A stretch of DNA of 30,740 nt from Porphyromonadaceae bacterium UBA4259 (GTDB lineage Bacteria; Bacteroidota; Bacteroidia; Bacteroidales; Muribaculaceae), in the NCBI GenBank assembly GCA_002396125.1, contig DGWL01000004.1, positions 1-30,740 of the forward strand. The letters run 5' to 3'. Of the stretch, positions 25,713 to 30,740 are shown one piece after another. Position numbers and translations under genes: made by a program. How positions within the stretch are numbered: the first letter of the stretch is position 1; each line of letters begins with the position of its first letter. The notes below the pieces were generated by a model that did no database searches, was not told the origin of the DNA, and saw only the letters and a program-made list of their open reading frames with translations.

Positions 25713-25725
25713 ATTCGTGACGAAT
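25713..25725. promoter_or_regulatory. Perfect 13-bp palindrome, possible operator
   Basis: ATTCGTGACGAAT reads the same on both strands around a central G. It lies 83 nt upstream of the debranching enzyme start. Such symmetry suggests a dimeric regulator site; the regulator is unknown. Confidence 0.4.
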
Positions 25726-25984
25726 TTACAACTTTTTACCAAACTGAGCAAACTATTTCAAACATTTTTTTCAACAGATTTAAGATGTTATGCTATCTTT
25801 TATGACATCTTTGCATTTAGTTAAACAAAGAATCAACATTTTATATATCTTGACATCAAGAAGCCATATCGCAGCCTTAAAGAAACAAGCACATGAGTGC
25901 AACTGTGCAAAAGTTGTAACAACCATTCCCCTTTTCTTAACTTTATTTAATTTTGTTGTGCCCAATTTTGGCACTATAAGCAAC

Positions 25985-25992
25985 TATCTTTG
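25985..25992 (+). promoter_or_regulatory. Upstream -7-like element before cas3
   Basis: TATCTTTG matches the consensus and would give a leader of about 65 nt. It is an alternative to the closer element at 26036. Confidence 0.4.
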
Positions 25993-26012
25993 CCCAGAAA
26001 AAAAGAAAATAG

Positions 26013-26043
26013 TTTCACCATTATACTTTTTTTAGTAAATTTG
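26013..26043 (+). promoter_or_regulatory. Likely promoter of the cas operon
   Basis: TTTC (26013-26016), then 19 nt, then TAAATTTG (26036-26043) nearly matches the Bacteroidota -33/-7 pair. Transcription would begin about 15 nt before the cas3 start codon. Confidence 0.5.
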
Positions 26044-26065
26044 TAAACTACAATAATAAATAGTT

Positions 26066-28219
26066 ATGATAATCTCTCACATAAGGAAAGATGACTGGAA
26101 ACTTCAATCGAATGAAGACCACTGCAGTAATGTAGCGCTACTTGCTGAAAAGTTCGCTTCTAAATTTGGATTTGGCCAAATAGGGAAGATTCTTGGACTG
26201 CTACATGACAAAGGCAAAGAACAAGCAGGTTTTCAAAATCACATTAAAAGTTCATCAGGTTATGACAAAAGTATAAAAGATGAACGTGTCCATCATGCAT
26301 ACGTGGGAGCATTGTTATGCAAGAAGCAGTATCCACAACTATGTGATATTATAGGTCCTGAAATTTATGGACATCATTCTGGATTGCATGATTACAGTGA
26401 CTATGAAGATATTTTTTCAAAGGAAATTCCCAGTGACGTTGACACATCACCTATTGATGTTCACCTAGAAATGCCTCAAGGAATGGAAAAAATAAAAGAG
26501 TTATCAGATTGCAATCACCTTGTGAGAGTGTTATTTTCATGCCTTGTAGATGCCGACTATCTAGATACCGAAGCATTCATGAACGAGCGCAACTCGTCAC
26601 AACGAGGAAAAGCCGACAAGTTAGAAATGCTTAAACCGATGCTTGATAGGTATCTTGAAGAACTTAAAGTTAATGCAAAAGACACACCGGTAAACATAAT
26701 CAGGAATAAAGTTCAGCATCGCTGTTTTGAGACATCGAGTTGGAGTACAGGATTTTATAGTTTAACAGTCCCTACGGGTGGTGGCAAGACCCTATCTTCT
26801 CTTGTTTGGGCGATGAATCATGCAATTAAGTATAATAAAGAGAGAATAATAATTGCCATTCCCTATACAAGCATTATTACCCAGACAGCCGCAATTTTGC
26901 GTACAATATTTGGTGACAAAAACGTACTGGAGCATCACTCTAATGTTGATTTTGACAATGTAAAGGATAACGAACTCTCTGAACAATTGCGCTTAGCTAC
27001 CGAAAATTGGGATTATCCAATAGTGGTTACTACCAATGTTCAACTTTTTGAATCAATGTTTTCCAATCGACCTAAGGCTTGCAGGAAATTGCACAACATT
27101 GTTAACAGTGTTCTTATATTGGATGAGGTCCAGTCTCTGCCACTCGAATTCTTGCAGCCAATAATTGACGGACTAAAGAGTTATAACCGACTTTTCTCTA
27201 CGACAGTATTGTTCACAACAGCCAGCCTTCCAGCGCTTAAAGACGACCCTATTGTCAATAAGTTTAAATTCAGAGGCATAGAGAACTTAACTGAAATCAT
27301 TCCACATGATTACGAACTTCACAAGAAGTTGAGGAGAGTTGAATTACACTTTGACAACGACAAATCAAATCACGAAGAAATTGCTTACCGACTAGAGCAA
27401 GAAAAACGAGTGCTGTGCATTGTAAACACAAGAAAGCACGCTCAGGCGATTTATGAGAAGTTAACTCATGATGAAATGACCTTCCACTTGTCAAGAATGA
27501 TGTGTTCAGCACATATCAAAAAAACTATTGATTACATCAAGCAAGCGCTTAAGAATCCTGAAAATAAAAAAATCATTGTGGTTGCTACACAGCTCATTGA
27601 AGCTGGAGTAGATATAGATTTCCCTGTAGTTTATAGGCAAGATGCCGGACTTGACTCTATTCTTCAAGCAGCGGGACGATGCAATCGCGAAGGTAAACTA
27701 AGCCTTGGTCACACCCATGTATTCTCTCTTGGGCCAAATCCACCAGGTTTTATCTCAAATGCTAGCAATGCTCTTAAAAACATGGTTGATGTCAAGGATT
27801 GGTTTGCTCCAGAATCTATGATAAATTACTTTTATCAATTGTTCTCAAGAACTCCATCCTTTGATAAAAACAATATCGGCAAAAACTATTTAAATGATCC
27901 TAGTTGCATTTGTTTCCAACAGGCTGCAAAAGCTTTTAGATTGATTGATGATCATGGAATCAATATTATTGTCAATTATGGAAACAGCTCTCGGTTTGTA
28001 AATGAATTTATTGCGAACGGCATTAGCTATTATATTATGAAAAAGCTAGGACAATACACCGTTTCGGTTCATGAGAAAGATTTTAATGCACTTAAACAAG
28101 CGGGGTTCATCACCGAAATCGCCGAAGGGATATATTATCTTACTGATGCAAAACAATATAACGAGAAAGTAGGGTTAACACTCAACAATCATTGGCTAGA
28201 CGAATTATTAATCAAATAA
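26066..28219 (+). CDS. cas3: CRISPR-associated helicase/nuclease Cas3 (type I-C)
   Basis: Cas3 is the effector that unwinds and degrades target DNA after Cascade recognition. The 717-residue protein has an N-terminal HD nuclease domain with H19, H47-D48 (LLHDKGK), H76-H77, H103-H104 and D163 as candidate metal ligands. The SF2 helicase part has Walker A VPTGGGKT (235-242), the Walker B box DEVQ (353-356), TTAS (384-387), ATQLIEAGVDIDF (507-519) and QAAGRCNR (534-541). HD and helicase are fused in the usual order, with a short C-terminal domain (about 590-717). All motifs are intact. It is the first gene of the operon, with cas5c 13 nt downstream. Base composition is clearly more AT-rich than in the genes to the left. 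Confidence 0.96.
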   Translation: MIISHIRKDDWKLQSNEDHCSNVALLAEKFASKFGFGQIGKILGLLHDKGKEQAGFQNHIKSSSGYDKSIKDERVHHAYVGALLCKKQYPQLCDIIGPEIYGHHSGLHDYSDYEDIFSKEIPSDVDTSPIDVHLEMPQGMEKIKELSDCNHLVRVLFSCLVDADYLDTEAFMNERNSSQRGKADKLEMLKPMLDRYLEELKVNAKDTPVNIIRNKVQHRCFETSSWSTGFYSLTVPTGGGKTLSSLVWAMNHAIKYNKERIIIAIPYTSIITQTAAILRTIFGDKNVLEHHSNVDFDNVKDNELSEQLRLATENWDYPIVVTTNVQLFESMFSNRPKACRKLHNIVNSVLILDEVQSLPLEFLQPIIDGLKSYNRLFSTTVLFTTASLPALKDDPIVNKFKFRGIENLTEIIPHDYELHKKLRRVELHFDNDKSNHEEIAYRLEQEKRVLCIVNTRKHAQAIYEKLTHDEMTFHLSRMMCSAHIKKTIDYIKQALKNPENKKIIVVATQLIEAGVDIDFPVVYRQDAGLDSILQAAGRCNREGKLSLGHTHVFSLGPNPPGFISNASNALKNMVDVKDWFAPESMINYFYQLFSRTPSFDKNNIGKNYLNDPSCICFQQAAKAFRLIDDHGINIIVNYGNSSRFVNEFIANGISYYIMKKLGQYTVSVHEKDFNALKQAGFITEIAEGIYYLTDAKQYNEKVGLTLNNHWLDELLIK

Positions 28220-28232
28220 CAACAATATATTT

Positions 28233-28907
28233 ATGACTTATTTTGACAAAGAATATTGCATTGAAGTGTGGGGCGACATGGCTTGCTTCACACGCCCAGA
28301 GCTAAAAGTCGAAAGAGTAAGCTATGATGTGATTACTCCATCGGCTGCCAGAGCGATATTTGATGCAATCTTTTGGAAACCAGCCATTAGGTGGCAGGTG
28401 ACAAAGATTGAGGTTCTTAGTCCCATCAAGTGGACTTCTATAAGAAGAAATGAGGTAGGGGCAGTGGGCTCATTACAAAAGAATCAGATTTTTATTGAAG
28501 ACTCACGTCAGCAAAAGAATGCCTTATTACTTAAGGATGTTCACTACCGTCTTTACGCAACACTTGTCTATATCCCCCCTAAAGAGCGCAAAGGTGAATC
28601 ACGCACGGCAGGGTCTGATGAAAATCCAGGTAAGTACCAGGCCATGTTTGAGCGTCGTGCCAGCAAAGGTCAATGCTTCAATCAGCCATATCTTGGAACT
28701 CGTGAATTCTCAGCATCATTCAAACTCATTCAAAACGATGCAGAGAAAATAATACAGCCAATAAACGAAGATAGAGATTTAGGTATAATGCTTTATGACA
28801 TGGACTTCACCAACCCTGACAACATTCATGCTATGTACTATCGCGCCAGCATGAAGAAAGGTGTAATTATTGTTCCACCATTAAATAGTAAGGAGGTGCT
28901 AAGATGA
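28233..28907 (+). CDS. cas5c: Cas5c (Cas5d), pre-crRNA processing subunit of type I-C
   Basis: In type I-C systems Cas5c replaces Cas6: it cuts the precursor crRNA and stays on the 5' handle as a Cascade subunit. The 224-residue RAMP protein opens EVWGDMACFTRPELKVERVS, then SYDVITPSAARAIFDAIFWKP (as YDVITPSAAR and IFWKP), and contains KWTSIRRNEVG (67-76), LKDVHYRLYA (100-109) and GQCFNQPYLGTREF (146-159), all family hallmarks. At the positions corresponding to the Bacillus halodurans catalytic triad Y46/K116/H117 (from memory) it has F47/K134/Y135. Active-site variation of this kind is known in the family. The stop overlaps the cas8c start by 4 nt. Confidence 0.95.
   Translation: MTYFDKEYCIEVWGDMACFTRPELKVERVSYDVITPSAARAIFDAIFWKPAIRWQVTKIEVLSPIKWTSIRRNEVGAVGSLQKNQIFIEDSRQQKNALLLKDVHYRLYATLVYIPPKERKGESRTAGSDENPGKYQAMFERRASKGQCFNQPYLGTREFSASFKLIQNDAEKIIQPINEDRDLGIMLYDMDFTNPDNIHAMYYRASMKKGVIIVPPLNSKEVLR
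28889..28898 (+). promoter_or_regulatory. Strong Shine-Dalgarno before cas8c
   Basis: TAAGGAGGTG at the end of cas5c lies 5 nt before the cas8c ATG and is almost fully complementary to the 16S anti-Shine-Dalgarno. The other cas genes here have only A/T-rich leaders, so this site stands out and fixes the cas8c start. Confidence 0.8.
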
Positions 28908-30670
28908 TACTGAAAGCATTATATGATTATTATCACCGCTGCGGAGACCTGGCTCCGAATGGCATGGAGTATAAGGAAATATCTTTTATCATTGTAATAG
29001 ATAAAGAAGGACATTTCTTAAGACTTGAAGATTGTCGCATTGACAATAAAACCACTAAAAAATTTTTAGTGGTTAAGGGATCTAGAACTTCCGCACCCAA
29101 CCCCTATTTATTCTGGGACAATGTTGAGTATGTCATGAACTATACTAAAGCTAATCAAGAGATACAATTAAAAGGTTCAGACAAGAAACTACTTGCCTCT
29201 ATTAATAAATCTCAGATTAAACACAACCTCTTTGTAAAGCAATGCATAGATATTGCTGAACAATATAAAGAAGATAACGAATTCATGGCAGTTTCTTTAT
29301 TTTACAAGAATAATGGTGTTGAGGCTGTTAAGAAAAGTGATTTATGGCCTGAGATTGAGAAGAAACCAACAATCAATTTATCATTTAGAATTAATGGTTC
29401 TCTTGATATTGTTGCTGAAAATAATAAGTTGCTTGAGTATTCACAGCAAAACAATAATAATAACGGCAACAGTGACAGAGCTATTTGTTTAATTACTGGC
29501 TTATCAACCAATTGCGTCAGTACGACATCAGCAACTCCCATAAATGGGAGCCAGGCAACTGCTAAATTAGTAGCATTCCAAGTAAATTCGGGCTATGACT
29601 CTTATGGAAAATCGAAAGGCTCAAATGCAACTATATCGGTCGAAGCCGAAGCCTGCTACACAACTGCGTTGAACAGATTACTGCAAAAGGACTCACAAAA
29701 TAAATTTACCATAGGTAATCGAACTTTTGTTTTTTGGGCTTCTAACAATAGTGAAACCTCAAAACAAGTGGAGAATTGCTTTTTTAACTTTCTCACAAAT
29801 CTCAGAAGTGATGATCCCAACCGCAAAATTCATGAAGTCAGACAAGTTTTCAATTCAATTTATTCAGGACGCCTAACAGTTCAAAATAAAGATAGATTTT
29901 ACATTCTTGGGCTAGCTCCTAATTCAGCACGAATTGCTGTAATCTATTGGCAAGAGACAAGTACAAAAAACTTTGCCGAGAAGATTTTGAAACATTTTGA
30001 AGACTTTGAGATTATTGATACGCGGAAAGACCCCAAGCCATATTATGGTATGTATAATATCATAAGCTCTATTGCATTACAAGGAAAAGAAAGCAATATT
30101 TCTCCTAACTTGGTTGAAGCTGTTATGAAGAGTATAATCGAAGGCACGCCTTATCCATATAGCCTATTTAGTGCTTGCCTGAGGAGAATAAAAGCCGAAA
30201 CCGACAAGGATATTTATATTACACGTGCTGCTATATTAAAGGGATATTTAAACAGAAATAACAATATTAACGATAAAAAAATAAAAGACATGTTAGACAA
30301 AACAAATGACAACATTGGTTACTTGTGTGGACGCCTTTTTGCCACGCTAGTAAAAATTCAAGAAGAAGCTAATAACATTAGCTCAATTCGTGAACGTTAC
30401 ATGAACTCGGCATCAACAACTCCTGCTACAGTTTTTGCCAATCTTCTAAATTTGTCGATTCATCATGAAGAGAAATTAAATCCTGGTCGAAAGGTTCAGT
30501 TTGAACAATTAAAAAGCGAGATTATTGACAAAGTTACTGTTGTAGGATTTCCTGCCCACCTTTGCATTAACGACCAAGCCCGCTTTTTCGTTGGCTATTA
30601 TCATCAACGCCAAGATTTCTTCACAAGGAAGCCAGAAAAAGAGAATAACGAAACTATTATTAACAAATAA
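28904..30670 (+). CDS. cas8c: Cas8c (Csd1), large subunit of type I-C Cascade
   Basis: Cas8c recognises the PAM and forms the large subunit of the type I-C effector. The 588-residue protein shows Csd1 hallmarks: CLITG (195-199), SGYDSYGKSKGSNATIS (229-245), YTTALNRLL (252-260), and near the end GYYHQRQDFFT. A poly-Asn stretch (QQNNNNNGN, 181-189) marks a probable loop. The start is set by a strong Shine-Dalgarno and a 4-nt overlap with cas5c. The C-terminal 126 residues from M463 have the sequence of a Cas11c small subunit and may also be translated separately. A perfect 12-bp inverted repeat lies within codons 49-57. cas7c begins 12 nt downstream. Confidence 0.94.
   Translation: MILKALYDYYHRCGDLAPNGMEYKEISFIIVIDKEGHFLRLEDCRIDNKTTKKFLVVKGSRTSAPNPYLFWDNVEYVMNYTKANQEIQLKGSDKKLLASINKSQIKHNLFVKQCIDIAEQYKEDNEFMAVSLFYKNNGVEAVKKSDLWPEIEKKPTINLSFRINGSLDIVAENNKLLEYSQQNNNNNGNSDRAICLITGLSTNCVSTTSATPINGSQATAKLVAFQVNSGYDSYGKSKGSNATISVEAEACYTTALNRLLQKDSQNKFTIGNRTFVFWASNNSETSKQVENCFFNFLTNLRSDDPNRKIHEVRQVFNSIYSGRLTVQNKDRFYILGLAPNSARIAVIYWQETSTKNFAEKILKHFEDFEIIDTRKDPKPYYGMYNIISSIALQGKESNISPNLVEAVMKSIIEGTPYPYSLFSACLRRIKAETDKDIYITRAAILKGYLNRNNNINDKKIKDMLDKTNDNIGYLCGRLFATLVKIQEEANNISSIRERYMNSASTTPATVFANLLNLSIHHEEKLNPGRKVQFEQLKSEIIDKVTVVGFPAHLCINDQARFFVGYYHQRQDFFTRKPEKENNETIINK
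29050..29074 (+). repeat. Perfect 12-bp inverted repeat inside cas8c
   Basis: AACCACTAAAAA and TTTTTAGTGGTT are exact complements separated by a single A, within the coding sequence for residues 49-57. In RNA it would form an AT-rich hairpin; in DNA it is a symmetric site. Confidence 0.8.
30290..30670 (+). CDS. cas11c: Candidate internally translated Cas11c small subunit (within cas8c)
   Basis: In type I-C and some other type I systems the small subunit Cas11 is made from an internal start in the cas8 gene. Here an in-frame ATG at 30290 (codon 463) would yield 126 residues, starting MLDKTNDNIGYLCGRLFATL and covering the helical C-terminal domain. The start and length resemble what I remember of Desulfovibrio vulgaris Cas11c (a xxYxLGRLFAxLEKIQ opening). 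The upstream bases are A-rich without a clear Shine-Dalgarno, as for most genes here. It is in the same frame as cas8c, so it is a nested product and not a separate gene. Function would be to line the Cascade belly and contact nontarget DNA. Confidence 0.55.
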   Translation: MLDKTNDNIGYLCGRLFATLVKIQEEANNISSIRERYMNSASTTPATVFANLLNLSIHHEEKLNPGRKVQFEQLKSEIIDKVTVVGFPAHLCINDQARFFVGYYHQRQDFFTRKPEKENNETIINK

Positions 30671-30682
30671 AATAAAACAATT

Positions 30683-30740
30683 ATGGCAGAGTTAAAAAAC
30701 CGCTATGACTTTGTGTACATCTTTGATGTACAAGATGGTA
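30683..30740 (+). CDS. cas7c: Cas7c (Csd2), type I-C backbone subunit, N-terminal fragment
   Basis: The first 19 codons (MAELKNRYDFVYIFDVQDG) are visible before the window ends. The phrase LKNRYDFVxxFDVxDG is the start of Csd2/Cas7c, the repeated backbone subunit that coats the crRNA spacer. Its place directly after cas8c (12-nt gap) fits the type I-C gene order. The gene is cut by the window edge and not damaged. Confidence 0.88.
   Translation, partial: MAELKNRYDFVYIFDVQDG

Larger units (their letters stand above)
25631..26065. other. AT-rich intergenic region between the glycogen operon and the cas operon
   Basis: No convincing gene is present; short ORFs on both strands are low-complexity and lack family features. 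The region holds the divergent control regions of the debranching enzyme (-) and cas3 (+), a perfect 13-bp palindrome (25713-25725), a longer imperfect inverted repeat (25782-25811), a GTGCC/GGCAC short inverted repeat near 25958-25975, and two -7-like elements before cas3. No direct-repeat CRISPR pattern is seen here. Confidence 0.7.

Noticed and set aside
25780..26035. Small ORFs on both strands between the glycogen and cas operons
   Set aside because: Low-complexity AT-driven peptides without leader, motif or plausible start context; one overlaps the cas3 promoter elements.
25631..26065. Possible CRISPR array or leader upstream of cas3
   Set aside because: No regularly spaced direct repeats of 25-40 nt occur here; in type I-C loci the array normally follows cas2, which lies beyond the window.

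Overview
The window looks like a chromosomal segment of a Bacteroidales bacterium. Most genes are preceded by the Bacteroidota promoter signature (a -7 element of the form TAnnTTTG), Shine-Dalgarno sequences are mostly absent, and the gene families are typical of the order: DUF4494, OmpA-type barrels with a coiled coil, RibBA, the GDE/GT4/GH57 glycogen cluster and a FucP-like MFS protein. The general protein style suggests a gut lineage such as Muribaculaceae or a relative, but that placement is only a guess.

Layout. 1-6921 is mainly minus strand: hflX, an OmpA-family porin, then an apparent operon (PHP-type tyrosine phosphatase, LptF/LptG-like permease, ribBA). 7115-8844 (+) holds a secreted papain-like cysteine hydrolase overlapping an acyl-ACP thioesterase. 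8907-9313 (-) is a decayed stretch: half of an EamA transporter with an internal stop, joined to the start of a small His-rich leader protein. yigZ (-) and a DUF4494/yggS pair (+) diverge from 9945-10025. Then, on the plus strand, come a FucP-type MFS transporter with an unusual loop insert, transketolase, a second OmpA-family protein with the codon choice of a highly expressed gene, a MATE efflux pump, a DUF3737 beta-helix protein and a MalY/PatB-type C-S lyase. 20330-25630 (-) is a four-gene glycogen/alpha-glucan operon: debranching enzyme, GT4 glycosyltransferase, GH57 alpha-amylase-like protein, YqiA-like esterase.

25631-26065 is an AT-rich intergenic region. It leads into a type I-C CRISPR-Cas operon: cas3, cas5c, cas8c and the first codons of cas7c, cut by the window end. 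The cas genes are visibly more AT-rich than the housekeeping genes to the left, which suits an acquired defence island. No CRISPR array and no cas4/cas1/cas2 lie in the window; by the usual I-C order they should follow cas7c. Inside the cas operon three details deserve attention: a Cas11c-like internal start in cas8c, a strong Shine-Dalgarno before cas8c only, and a perfect 12-bp inverted repeat within cas8c.

I found no wholly new system. The most interesting signals are the chimeric pseudogene, the cas8c internal features, the MFS loop insert and the GH57 active-site substitution.
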